The position numbers and the translations under genes were made by a program. Shown here one piece after another: positions 39,708-52,100 of a stretch of 64,000 nucleotides of DNA. The notes under the pieces were generated by a model. It was not told the origin of the DNA, searched no databases, and saw only the letters and a program-made list of their open reading frames with translations. This DNA is from Desmodesmus armatus (lineage: Eukaryota > Chlorophyta > Chlorophyceae > Sphaeropleales > Scenedesmaceae), in NCBI GenBank assembly GCA_007449985.2, contig VIIQ02000067.1, positions 124,001 through 188,000 of the forward strand. The letters are read 5' to 3'. How positions within the stretch are numbered: the stretch's first letter is position 1; each line of letters begins with the position of its first letter.

Positions 39708-42034
39708 GGCACACGCTGTTGCGCTGTTGTGCTGTTGCACAGTTGCTGGTAGGTATCTGAGCGACAAGCGTCCCCTTCTCTGTGCGCTGTTAGGTGAGAG
39801 GTGTTAATCGGCTGAAGCTGCGGTTGTGCAGCTGCGGAGGTGCAGCTGTCTGGCAGCACCTGGTGGGTGATGGGTATCAACCAAGTTGTCGTGCAAGAGA
39901 AGGGCTATGCTATGCCGAGCAGATGTGGTGCAGTCTTACAGAAACTGGACGAACGTAGGAACAGGCCACAGGAGACCGCTGCGTGCGCTCAGTGCTTGAA
40001 CTGATGAACTGTCGTTCAGGGCGACAACGAACTGAGCTGTGGCGTTGATGCTAACAAAAGGACAGAAGCAATACCAGCATACAGACGACAGACGCCCAAA
40101 GGGTCGAACAGAAGTTCTCGCTTTTGAACGAAGGGTTTGGGGTTGTTCACAGGCCTGTGACGGAACCACCCTTTGCCGGCTTATGCCAACCACGATCAAC
40201 CTCGGAGGTTGACCCTTCTCTATTCAAGCTCTCAGCTGCCGCGGAGGTGAGGTCTGCATTGTTCCAATGTTCTGCTGTCGTGCGTTCACCCCCCTTCTGG
40301 GGCCAGGTCCCGATGCCTTGCGTCCAGCACAGGCGGCAATCTGCCGCGCCAAGACATGAGCTTATAGTATGGACATAGATGATTTACCTGAGCAATCCTG
40401 AGGCAGTCTGAGGGATGCTTTTTGGAGCAGTCCTGTCATTTGTGATGGTGGGTGTGTTCCAGCAATCATGGTTGGTGGAAGAGCACCATCAAACCCAAGC
40501 AGCACAATGTAGTGTGCTGTGAGCTATGCATACCCTGCTGATTACGACTCATAGCCTTGTTGCCCTTCAGGGGACAGGAGGGGGGGCTGTCTGGCTGAGT
40601 CAGGCGCCATTGTGCTGGTGCTGGAACAGTGCTGCGGCAAGTCAGCTGCCAACCACTCCCCTGCCCTTAATGTGAGGCTGCAGCAATGTTGGCGCCACTG
40701 CAGTGATGCCTGTGGCGCCAGGTGCCTGTGCACATGCAAACTCTTCCGTCCAGTGCTACAGCGTGTCCGTGAATTGTAGGCCCAGCTGACGACAGGCAGT
40801 GTGGTGTTTGCTTGAGTCAGGACGAAGGGATGCTTGCTGCCCTGAGGAAACTTCCTCTGTGTTGCGCAAACAGTACAACGCCACTGAGGGCCACCATGCC
40901 ACCCAGCAGCAGCTATCACTTCGCAGCACCTGCTGCCTTGCGTGACTTCCTGCAAGCACTGGCTGGCGCCGGCTATGAACAATCTTGACACGCCGTCTGC
41001 ATAGGTAACCCTGGTGTGGAAGCAGCCAAGCAATATGGTTGGGCAGCCACTGATCGCATAAGCACTGCGGCCGTTTGCAATTTGAGCAGGGATGCCACCT
41101 GTATCCGCTGCACTGCATCCCATGCCACTAGCAGAATGGATCATAGTGACACCATGGCAGCAGCACAGCATAAGGGAGAAGGGTGGGGTGGTGCAACCCC
41201 AGTTACTCCTGGGTACCACAAGGACCAGAGAGGAAGCCACCCCAGCCTCACCACTGCCAGGCAGCAGCTGCTGCAGCGGGGAGGCAGCAGGACCTCCAAG
41301 CCCACCCGGGCCTCAAGGACAGGAGAGGACCCTTTGTCGCCAGGGGAGTGCAAGGCACATCGCATAGGACGCCAAACTGCTGGCAGAGCAGTTATGTTAC
41401 CCATTCCATGCGATCCTCTCTCGACTCCTTCAGCTACATCACCACAGTGAACCCTGTGGTCCTGCCTGAAGTGGTGCAGCTGTGTTGCTCCTGGCCAGCA
41501 CAGTTTAGCACTGCAGTCAGTCTCAGAGACTGATTTGGACAGGAGACTCGACCAACATGTTTTTGATGACATCCCGACAAGCTGATGGTGTCTTAGGGCC
41601 TTGATGGAGTAAAAAATTGTGCAGCTTGCCTCGTGGGCACCTACTGCCATGGATGCCCCCTCATGCATGTTGAACACATGGGCGCACCAGGGTGTTCCAG
41701 GACTCAAGCAAAGGGAATTCTTCAACCAGGCTGCGTTATCTTCTGTTGCGTTGCACCTCGCCTGATCTGCTGCAAAGAAAGACGCAGTTGCCAAGGGTTA
41801 TCCTTGCCGAGTAGCATCACGATCAGTTTGTAAGTCATAACAATTGAGCATTCACTTCACTCAATTGTTGATCCGCACAAAAACGCTTGGAATGCACCTT
41901 CGAGGTTTAACAAGCCCTACCCCTAACAATCTGCGTCCAAAAAGGTTCACCACTTGAACGCAAACTTTGTCAGACGCGGCAGCACTTCTCAGCAACACAT
42001 CTCAGCAGCTTCACGTTTGCAGCAAGCTCTCACA
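39708..42034. other. Divergent intergenic region between CDKB and PsbQ, no gene recognised
   Basis: 2.3 kb between two divergent start codons. Open frames of 232 codons (40542-41240, minus) and 217 codons (41141-41794, minus) overlap each other. I recognise no motif in them, and their Cys/Ser/His-rich composition looks like shadow translation of GC-rich DNA. Promoters of both neighbours must lie here. I cannot place core elements. Confidence 0.5.
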
Positions 42035-44498
42035 ATGGCCCTGACAATGAAGTGAGCTGGGCCCCGACTTGAGCACAAATCGTTGCGATTGGAGGTCGCA
42101 ATGCTGATTTTATGACTTGTATTTGCAGGAGCAGCGCAGCCGTGAGCTCTGCAGCCCGCACAGGTGCGTTCCGCAGCAGTGGCCTGCTCGATGTTGATGG
42201 AGTGCGGGCAGACGTCTGACGCTGTGTGTTCTTGCCTTGCAGCCCGCCCCTCAAGGTGATTGATGCAACGGACGGTTATGGAGTCCCGCGCCGGCCAATT
42301 CAGTGCGGCATGGGATCTACAAGATCACACAGCACAACCCAGGGCAGCAGCAGTAGCAGGGCTGTTACCAGGCAGATACTTGGCTTATGGCAGGTGATCA
42401 AGCGGCTGGGAAAGATACTGTTGTAATGTGCTACCAATAACCCCAAGTGTTGTGCTTGCAGGGCAACTGTTGTGGTGCGTGCTGAGGCCCGCCGTGAGGT
42501 GAGCTGTACAGATGGCAGGGACAGCAATGCGCAGTAGCTGACCTGCATTGCAGGCTACACAGCATGAGAGTGTGTGTGGCACAAGCACGCAACACGTATT
42601 CAGCAAATTGCAAACCCATGGAAACTTTGACCATGCATTGCAGTGAGGTGTGCTCCAGTGCTGTTGCTCCAGTGCCGGTGACAGATCATGCTACCGTTGT
42701 GCGGTGGTGACAGTCCATCCCCACAGGAGGCCTGCCCACTGACATATCTGCTAACGCGCGCTGCTGCTGTCCTCCTGCAGGTGCTGGCTGGCTTCGTTGC
42801 TGCCGGTGCTGCCCTCCTGGCCGCCCCCAAGGCCCAGGCTATCACCCCGTGGACCTGTTCGATGACCGCAAGGTCAGGGACACAGGCTTTGACATTATCT
42901 ATGAGGCTCGTGACCTGGACCTGCCCCAGAACGAGCGCGATGGCCTCACCCAGGTAGGCTGCTGCGCTGAACCCCAGCTTGTACGAGTAAACAGAAAGTC
43001 AAGCTCGGCCAGCCTGATGTTGCCAGCAACCAGGCGGGGTGGGGGTCGCTGAATTCAACTTGTACTAGCCTCGATGTCGCAAAACACTGTCATCCTGATG
43101 CAGCCAACCACCCAGGCGGCATGGTAGATGCCTGATGGTGTGGACATGCACGGGGCAGCAATTACAAGCCACTAATGTCTGCATATGAGACCAGGCTGCA
43201 CTCAGCATTGTGGTTGGCAAGCATGATCACAAAGGAGGGCGCGGCAAGCAGGGGCCAATGTTTGGGACCTGTAGCTGGGCGCAATTGACAAATGGGAGGG
43301 GTGCTGCAGTTTTGGTTGTGGGGGGTTCACACTGCTTGAGCTGACGGCAGTGGCAGAGCACAACTGGGCAGGTTGGCATTATCGCTAGCTGTGCTTTTGG
43401 GTGCGCCACCCCTTGCTTTCAGCAGCTGTTCTGCACCAAGGAAGTCGGCTGACAGCCAAGGGGTAGCAGCGCTGCTGCAAGTCAGATGGAGCAGGAACCT
43501 TCGGTGGTTTGCAGGGTGCCTATCCTAGGCCCTTTCATTCGGCATTGGTCACCAATCAGCTCCGGCATGTCTGTGATGTCAACCAACAATGCTGCTGTTG
43601 GCCATCACCGCTGCTGTCCCACAGGCTCGCACCAACCTGGACGCCACCATCAAGCGCGTGAAGGAGAGCGAGGCTCGCATTGACTCTGCCATCAAGCCCA
43701 GCGTGGACAAGGCATACTGGTGAGCACTTATCCCCTCTTGCTTTTTTGGTCCCTCCTGTCCTGAAGTCTGCACTGGAGAAGCACATGTGAGTGATAGCCC
43801 ATTCCCCCAGCACAGCCAGGGAAGTCAGCTGGATGGTTTGGCAGCAGCGGACAGTTTGCTTGCAGCGTGCTGAGCAGGCCCTGCATGACGCATGTGTGCC
43901 TGGCTGCCCCTGCTGTCCTGCAGGACTGAGGCCCGTGAGGAGCTGCGCCGCCAGGTGGGCACCCTGCGCTTCGACCTCAACACCCTGGCCAGCACTAAGC
44001 CCAAGGACGCCAAGAAGGATGCCCTGGCAGCACGCAAGGACTTCATCAAGGCCGTGAGTGCTTACCGCCTTGAACTAGCACACAGTTTGTCGTTCGCAAC
44101 GCATGCACATGCCTCTACTTCCATCACAGACGCAGCAGCGCACACCAGCGCGCAGTAAGGCTGGATGCCTTTGGTAGCTGTTTTAGCTAGCAAGAGCCTG
44201 CTCCAGGTGTAGGCAGCTGTCAGTTGGCTGTGCTGGGGCAAAGCATCGCAGCCATGTCGCACAAACTAAGACACCTGCTTGCCAGCAGCGAAAAGGCTGC
44301 AGAGTTTTGACTCAGCCAACTCTGGTGCTTCCTGATAACACCCCAAAAAACAGATCTTGTGCTGACCACAGTCCTGTTGCTGTCCTGCAGGTTGAGGACT
44401 TTGACTTTGCCCTGCGCAAGAAGGACAAGGAGTCTGCCACCAGCAAGCTGGCTGCAGTGCAGTCCAGCCTGGACAAGGCCCTGGCCAAGGTGCTGTAA
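42035..44498 (+). CDS. PSBQ: PsbQ, oxygen-evolving enhancer protein 3; one apparent frameshift
   Basis: Extrinsic lumenal subunit of photosystem II that stabilises the oxygen-evolving complex. Exons: 42035-42051, 42129-42163, 42243-42255, 42462-42498, 42781-42953, 43625-43719, 43924-44053, 44391-44498, about 202 residues. The leader is bipartite: a plastid part ([20 protein letters not shown]), then a twin-arginine lumen signal [20 protein letters not shown] ending PKAQA. The mature part starts [10 protein letters not shown] and continues through four helices ([54 protein letters not shown]). The splice phases give a 13-base microexon. In exon 5 the frame breaks at the C4 run 42845-42848: one more C gives ATC ACC CCC GTG GAC. 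All other exons are intact, so I read this as a sequence error, not decay. Confidence 0.95.
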
Positions 44499-45330
44499 GC
44501 AGCTAGTAGCCGCTGCTGCTACTACTCCCTTGTAGCCGCTGCTTCTATTACTCCCTTGTAGTAGACCGGCAGCAGCTGTTTGCTTCCAATTCATGAGGTA
44601 GTGTGCTGTTGACTGCGGCTGCAGTTGGCAGTCCTGCTGAGTGTCAGGATCCCATGAGTGTGCGCTGTGGTAGCTGTGAGGTGTATGGTGTTGTTTGTGC
44701 TGAGCATGCGTCGTGCGGCATAGTGCTGGTACAATTGACAGTCCTTCCAACAGCTGAGTGGCGCGTGCCAGTTCTGTGTTGAGTGTGCGCCTGCGTCGGG
44801 TGCTGGCTGCTGCGATAGGCTAGAGCAGCTGAGCATGTGGCTTGGAGTGCATGTGTTCTGGTGCCGCACTGGTGTGGCAGAGTGCTGGTGTGTTGTTGCT
44901 GTGTGCTCTGACTGAGCACAGTTTTGAGGCGAGAGAGTGTACATGAGTAATCAGGCTGATCTCACAACAGAAAGGTGTGATTGGGCTATGTGCTGCTCTC
45001 AGCATTGTCCAGGGGATCAGCTGTGCCTAGCTCCTGACAGTTAGGTAAAGCCCACAGTTCACAGCAGTAACAGAACTTGGTGTGCACATGTGAAGTGGCA
45101 CGCCGTGACGGGGCAGTGGATTTAGACTGATGCTCATACCTAGCTATACTACATCACCCATGGTAGCCTTGCATTTTGGGAGGTATATGACAGTGGATAC
45201 AATACAAACATTGAGGGTTTTCTCAGGTGACAGTGGATTTGCAACTGTTGTGGCAGCCTGAAATCTTCATCTAACGAGGCGTGGCACTCACATCACTGAT
45301 ACAACTTGCACAAAACTATTGCTGCCCACT
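44499..45330. other. 3' region of PsbQ and intergenic DNA
   Basis: Begins with an imperfect two-copy 26-base tandem repeat (about 44505-44562, ending CTCCCTTGTAG twice). No TGTAA is seen beyond the one that overlaps the stop codon itself (44494-44498). The minus-strand open frames show no family features. Confidence 0.4.
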
Positions 45331-47041
45331 GCGGCTGTTACTGGTAAGACAGTGCCCGGAACCGGGGAGGTAGCGTGATTTCCTGTGGAGACACTGGGAA
45401 CACACAAGATGGTAACACAATGTAGCTAGCACTGGGGTCCCCCACCGCCACCCCAGGCAACAAAAGCCTAACAAAGCAACCTCACAGTACAATAGAAGGC
45501 GTCCAGTCCAAAGCTGCGAGTCCAGCAGCCCCATCAAGCCTAACAGGATTACCTGCAAGCAGCACCACCACCGCGCAGCGAGCGTCAGGAACAGCCCACC
45601 AGGATGCCAGGAAGGAGCATGTAGGCACAAGGGGGGAGGGTGGGGGTCCTCCCCCACCCCCAGCGAAGGCTGGCAGCACCAAGTAGGCCGTCACCGTGGG
45701 ACCTGAACAGGCACAGCAGACAGAAATAACACAGGACAGGCGGGGCACACAAAAAAACAGACAGCCGGGCAGCAAAGAGCACAAGGCACAAGAAAACCAC
45801 CCTGCCACCCAAAACTTAACACAATGTGAAGTCAACCACCAACGGGGCAAGAAGCCCCGCCGTTGCTGAGCAGTGGCACTCACACAGCTACAGGAACGCA
45901 CCGGGCGCAGCCCGGTCAGAGACAGGCTGAATGATATGCATATGTGGATGAGTGACAGCAGAGAGGATTCATGTAAGTGAGTGGGCACAAGGTGAAGAGA
46001 GGGTGAGAAGAAGGATGCGGGGCGGGCGCCGAAGCGGTCCCCACCCCCAGCGTGGCCCAGTGTCCCTGCAACAGGCACAAGACAAGGGGAGGGGAGCAAG
46101 GCAGTGTGACACAAGGTGGGGACGGGAGGGGGAGGGGATGCACTATGCAGAGGCGACTGATGAAGTGGGTTGTCCGATCTGGGGGACTGTTCTCAGCAGT
46201 GCTTGATTATTGTGATTCTGTTCTTGAAACCGCTGGTTCTCTGTTGGCTACTCCACTAGCCTCGGGCTCCCCTGTGGATTGTACGGATTTGGTCGTGCCA
46301 AATGCCGTATCTGTAACTGAAAAGAGTCCAAAGTCATCTGTTCCAAGTGTTCAAGAATCACGGACGGCCGCCACAACATCATTCCACAAAGGGTCCACGG
46401 AAATGTCGCCATAAGTGTCAAAATGATGGGACAAAAACCGACGAAGAACCTTGAACAACGAAGACCGAACGTGCCCGCGCTTTTCCAGGTTCACAATGCA
46501 CCGGGCTGCCTCCTCCACAAAGTTAGACCTGTCCATAATGATGGTGCTGAAACGAAACAACTGCCCGTGCAGGACGTTCGGGCCCACGCGCGCTGAGACT
46601 GCGCTAGCAACATGAACGTAACCCACCACAGGAATATCAGCATAGCAAGACTCCCGGCGTTTGTCATATAAGTGTGTAGTGCTGCAAACCCGTCCGTCCA
46701 CCACATGTGACACAATGCGGATGTCCAAGGTAGGGTAGCCCCAAATGTCCCCTGGCACCCGTGCCAACTCCAAAACCTCCGGCCCTGGGTAGATGCCAGT
46801 GATGGCGCCCCCGGCAATAGATTGGCTGTCATACCACAAGAACGGCAACAAGCGGTTGGGACCGGATGTGAAATCGTCAACAAAGCGAGCCGTAAACCGA
46901 AAACAGCGCCAGACATAACGGGCCACGTCACCTAGGCGGTGTGGGGGTACATGCGCCCCCACCCAAGTTGGCGTCGGGCTGGTATCAGCAAAGAAAGCCT
47001 CAGCATAAGTGTCACCGTCCTGATTCGCGGCTGTTACTGGT
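45331..47041 (-). mobile_element. 5'-truncated non-LTR-type retroelement with 15-bp target-site duplications
   Basis: GCGGCTGTTACTGGT occurs at 45331-45345 and again at 47027-47041 and brackets about 1.68 kb. The insert carries, on the minus strand, the end of a reverse-transcriptase frame (to 46351) followed by about 1 kb of 3' untranslated DNA that ends ...GGGCACTGTCTT next to the left repeat. A second copy of the same 3' end, with its own different 15-bp repeat, sits at 21153-21289. A shared 3' end, variable 5' truncation and long direct repeats fit target-primed reverse transcription. There is no poly(A) tail at the 3' end. The clade is uncertain: the box is FVDDF, and the text after it resembles Penelope-like or related algal elements more than L1. 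Confidence 0.88.
46351..47026 (-). pseudogene. Reverse transcriptase C-terminal fragment of the retroelement
   Basis: The open frame enters from the 5' truncation point with no start codon and ends at TGA 46351-46353; it is about 225 residues long. Seen: FTARFVDDFTSG (the RT catalytic YxDD-like box, here FVDD), then DIWGYPTLDIRIVSH, TTHLYDKRRESCYADIP, LHGQLFRFSTIIMDRSNFVE and FKVLRRFLSHHFDTYGD. Only the part from the catalytic box onward is left; the fingers and any N-terminal domains are lost with the 5' end. The frame has no stops, which suggests a young copy. Family inside the RTs is uncertain. Confidence 0.75.
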
Positions 47042-49198
47042 GATCAGTGGTGGCGTCCTGACATAAGTGGCCAGCAGCCTGCTTGTGCTGTAGTGACGAG
47101 CTGAGCAGTTACTGATGCGCACCTGCAAGGCTTCCATCAGCCTTAGTTGACTGATCAAAGGCGCACTAGATTCACAGGGTGGTTTCCGTCCCCACCAGCC
47201 ATTGCACAAACAGTAAGGCTCAGGTAAGGCTGCAACTCAACCATTGGCTAGCAGCCTGATAATGATCATCAAGCAGTCCAAAGGATAACCCACAGGTGCC
47301 ATGTTACATATGTGACAGCCCAAGCACAAACCAAATGGCCATGCATAGCCATGAAGTTATGATACGCAAGCAGCAACTAAGCCATACCTAACAGACCTTG
47401 TCACCCAGACAGCCCACAATGAAACTGACACACTGCCAACTCAGACGCAAGTGCACAACTGCTGTACAACCTGACATGGCTGTGCTCTGCTTGATTTGGA
47501 CAAAGGGCATGAGCCGTCCATGGTACAACTGATCTCTCCACCAGTCCAGTGTGTATGTGTACCATGTCGCACACACAACAAAGCGCCCTCAAAAGAACAG
47601 TGCACACTGACGGATCCACCCAGAAGTGACAACAGCGACTGCACTACCAGGCCGTGTTTGAAGAAGGCCCGCTGTCACAGCAGTAAATCAAACAGCCCCC
47701 TGCAGTGATACTCTTGTGTGCGCCAGTGGGTAAGGCGACACAGATAATTGTCCCACAGCTAGTAAGAAGCTGCCTGTAGGGAATGCCCAGCCTGCACAAG
47801 TAACTAAGACAGTATAATGGTACAGACAGGCCAGTGCAGGCAAAGCTGCACAAAGCGCTCGAAACCAACCTCAGCACAGCTGCACGCTTGGCAAACGCAC
47901 GTACCCCAGACTGCGCATAGCTCACCCTGGACGACACAGCATAGCCCCAGCACAGAACAACATGCTGCACATGGGACTGCAAGGACTGCTGCAAACAAAG
48001 ACCCAAAACACCTCATAAAGTTGCCAGGCTGGACTGATCTGCGCAACCCAGCTCTCGTTTGTTGCAGCAGTACCTCAGACACAGCAAGGACAAAAATGAT
48101 GGCGATCGCCAGCAACAGGCGGCAACCAAAGGCGCAGCTTCAAAACCTGAGGCTGAGGGAACACACTTGCAGACTGGTGACCATACTGCCCCCCAACAAC
48201 AACACTGCCTCCCACCACCAACACTGAGAGTCAGCACCAGACAGACTACCACAGCAACATGACCGTGCAAAGGCAGCAGCTCCAATTTGCCGTACAGCCA
48301 GTAGCTGCCACGCAAGCAGCTGCTAACCAGTACACTTCTGCACCGTGTCAAGGTGCTGGTGCCCAAGCTCCCTCCCACTTCCTTTTGACACCCGCGCAAG
48401 CGTACCATGCCACCCCTGCTGGCCCAACCTCCCTGCCTGCATAGCCAATCTGACAATACATAACATCCCAGAGACAGCCACCTGTCAACTTACGAGCACA
48501 CGTCCAGCAGTGCTGGGGGTGGCACATAACCAATCAATTCCAGACACATACACACATGCTGCACGCTGCACACCAGGCAAACTATGGGTCAACACACACT
48601 GTACACCAGGAGAACTGATCCTGACACTTTCAACTTGGCCGCAACCGTGACCCTCGTTGCCATTTACAGCCAACACTCATGCAGCTGGTAGGCCACTGCT
48701 GCTGCACGTGTCGGCCAAAAAGACACTGCAACAGCACTAGCGACTTGACAGATCAACTGCAGAAGGTTCTTACACACCAGCGCCATCTGGCCTGCCCACT
48801 CACACCTCACGCAACACAGCGGCACAATGCTCTGGCTGACCGCCTAGGCAACACAGCACCAATCCCTCACAGTAACCACAGTGCCTCTTGATTGCATGGA
48901 CACAAAAGCACATGCCACGCCCAGGAAGCAGCCAACTCCGATGAACAAGGTACCCACACGACCAGCTGTCACACTGGTGATCAGACGACAGATCGACCAC
49001 ACAGGCAGCAAAGCTCTGATGTGACTCACGAGACGACGAAAGCCAGTGGGAAGTTGCACAAGCAGCAAAGCCAGATACACCGCATCCCAGCGCAGAACTG
49101 CCTTGACTTAGCAGCCAGATGCACACGCTTCCCGCCAGCGCACGAGCTCACCCCAACCCTGCCAAAGCACGTGGCGTGCAGACAGCAGAGTGCTCCCA
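47042..49198. other. Intergenic DNA downstream of the P450 gene, no gene recognised
   Basis: About 2.1 kb. The part next to 49199 is likely 3' UTR of the P450: TTACA at 48770-48774 and 48664-48668 are candidate poly(A) signals on its strand. Open frames up to about 147 codons exist on both strands but none has recognisable motifs. Confidence 0.4.
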
Positions 49199-52100
49199 TC
49201 AAGCTGCCAGTGGCTTGACAACCATCGGCAGCTTGTTCTGCAGCAGCAGACAGCAGTACAGCACCATGCAGGCGCAAGTCATGTCAGCAAGGGGCGGGGC
49301 ATGAAGAGCATGCAACGCAGGCAATCATCAGCATGCTGCCAGACATCACTTCAGGCCTGTCTGACAAAGTATGACAAGAGTCCGCCGCACACACTTTTGA
49401 GTGCCATGACACTGCAGGCACAGCAGACTGCAGCATGCATGCCAGCTAGCACAAGGCAGCCCAACATGACGCCACAAAGCAGTGGCATGAGCCTGTCAAC
49501 AAGGTGCCATAACTGTACTAGGCCATCATATCTGCGGCAACAGCAACATCTCACACAATAAAAAGGGGGCAAATAGCGCTTGAGCAGCATCCCTTGCTCA
49601 CCTTGGGGACTTTGCCTATGGCCTGTGCCCACTCTGTGTTGTTGTCGCATGTGACGGAGTAGTGGCGAGCCACCAGGGCCAACAGCACCTTCATCTCAAC
49701 CATTGCCAGGCCATAGCCCAAGCAGTACCTGGCAACAGACAACACACGCATCAAAACAGCGCGTCCACCTCAGCACACACACATACAGCACAGTGGGGGC
49801 CTCTGACAGGACCAGATGCCCAGGGTGATACAAAGAACCTTTTCAGAGCTCCAACACCCCATTCTGTACATGCCATACAGCAACTGAAAAGCGGCTCGGC
49901 ATATGCCCCTACTAGGCATTGCATGCAGCGGCTCCAGGCAATCTTCGCAACAAAGTGTTGTGCAGCACCACAAATTGGGGCCAGAGCAGCCACCCACGCC
50001 ACGTGGCTGCAGCAGGCACAAGAATGTGCTGGCCAGATAGCAATGCCAGAGCCGCCTTGAGATATGGCCAGCACGTTTTTTATTGTGCCTGCTGCAGCCA
50101 CTTGGCGGCGGTGGCTGCTCTGGACGTTGCCCCAAACAGTGCACATGTTGCCCTCATGGCCACATGGATGCTATGCTTGCACTACTTGCAGCGCCCAAAC
50201 ACAACAGGACAGCTGCTGTGCTGCATCCTGCAACGTACCTGGGCCCGTAGCCAAAGGGCATCTGATCGCCACCCTTCTGTGCCTCGGGTGCCAGCATGCG
50301 CTCAGGCATGAACGCCTCAGGGTTTTCCTGCAAACAAAACAAGTCGTGAGGATAGCCTGGAAGGTCTGTGACCCCAGGAATGCTGTAGATTCCAAAAGAT
50401 CGCATGCATGTCTCTCGTACACTCCACATGAGCCACACCCTTGCGCACTGACGTGGCAAGATGCTACGGTATCTGCATGGCGCCTGTGCAGACAGCACAG
50501 ACCCGCTCGACTAACAACGGGTGCTCTGTCCGTAAGAAGGGGCACGGCCATGCAGGACAAAGCACCGGCAAACAGCCCCTAGACCCGCACAAACAGCTCC
50601 TCACATGCTCAACTCCAGCCCTGAGGGATGCAGCATTGCTATGGGACTGCATACCACCCTGGACCGCCACCTTGTCTCACCTGGAAGCGTGGGTCTTTTG
50701 CTGCCAGGTACTTAAGTGGCAGCATCAGCATCTTGCCCTGAGGCACCTTGTACCCGTTCAGCTCAAAGTCCTTGGCAGCCACACGCATAAGGCCAGACAC
50801 CACTGGATCACGCCGCAACGTCTCCCTATGGAAATGCAAAAGGACGGGTGGGTGGGCAGGTGCAAAAGCTTAAGCAGGTGCTGTGCACCTGTTCTTCTTT
50901 GGAGATCTTAGGAGTGTGTGCTGATCCAGGGGATTGCTTTGCTTGGTGTGCCATGAAGTCAGCTGTGTTGTGTCGTTGCAAGTGTACGTGGCATTGAGCG
51001 ACGTCTTGTGGGCCGGTGTGCGGGCGTATTTGCAGCCACAAGCTGTTCGCCAGGCGCTCTCAGCGACCAAAGTGCCATGGCTGGTGGTCTCGCTGCTGTG
51101 CGCCGCTGATGGAAGTCCAAACACATGCATGTGCGATGACCAATGCATACGTCACGGGCGTCACTTTACCAATGATCAATCAACCAACATGGCCATGGCT
51201 TTTTACTCCCAGACGTGCAGCTACACCATCCTGCACACGCGCCAGCCGCCACCTCTGTCACTACAGCATATCCACTACAGCAGTCCACACTGACAAAGAT
51301 TACCATATACCATAGTTAATAGAATGCAACATAACTGAACACCCTTGAGGTGAAAAGTGTCACGACACTCACCTGATAACAGCATCAGCGTATGTCATCT
51401 CCTTCAGTGCAGCTGGTGTGATGGTGTCGCCGTGCTTTGCAACAACTGCCCGCTGCTCCTCCCTCAACCTATCCATGACATGGGGGTGGTCCTGCAAGTT
51501 GCTGAAGCACTGTGTGAGGGTGGTGCTGCTGGTGTCGTGGCCGGCAAGCAGCAGCAGCAGCACGTTGTCCGTGATCTGGGCATCCGTCAACCTGCAGGCA
51601 CGGGTTGAGGAGCATGTGTGGCATTGGCGTTGCGTGAAGCTCGGGCAACCAAAGAATAAGCCAACGACTGAATCCCTTAAGAGAAGAAAACAGGAAGGTA
51701 TCCATGACTCTGAAGGCGAGCCATGTTGCACAAGGGACAACAACACAAGCTTGCATGGCACGGTGGCTTCAGTATGTTGGTGGCTTGGGCCGCCACCACC
51801 CAGTTGTCACCACCGCACCTTGGCTGCTGACGTTCCCAACTTGCGTCCGGAAAATGTTTTGAACTGCTGCAAACCCCAAACCCCTGGACTGGGTTGAAAC
51901 TGGGTTCGGGAACTGCTGCATATCCATGTCCTCCCCTCACCTGTTCCCCTCCTCATCTACGGAGGTCAGCAGGATGCCTAGCAAGCCAGGCACCTCCTCC
52001 CCCGTGCCAGCTTGGCTCTGCCCACATCAGTAGCATCCTGAAAGTGTGCTATCATGGTCTGACGCGCCTTGAGTGCACGCGCGTAGGGGGTGAAGGGGAT

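Noticed and set aside
40542..41794. Minus-strand frames of 232 and 217 codons between CDKB and PsbQ
   Set aside because: They overlap each other in different frames, show no motif, and have the Cys/His/Ser-rich make-up typical of random frames in GC-rich DNA.
42035..44498. PsbQ as a pseudogene because of the frame break
   Set aside because: All splice sites, the lumen signal and the full mature domain are intact. A single missing C in a C run explains the break, and two other genes show the same kind of break.
45482..46114. 210-codon minus-strand frame in the retroelement tail
   Set aside because: It lies after the RT stop in the 3' untranslated part; Cys/Leu/Ser-rich with no domain, and absent from the short copy. 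Not supported as a gene.
45331..47041. LTR retrotransposon
   Set aside because: The only direct repeat is 15 bp; there are no long terminal repeats, integrase, protease or TG...CA ends. The truncated 5' end fits target-primed insertion better.
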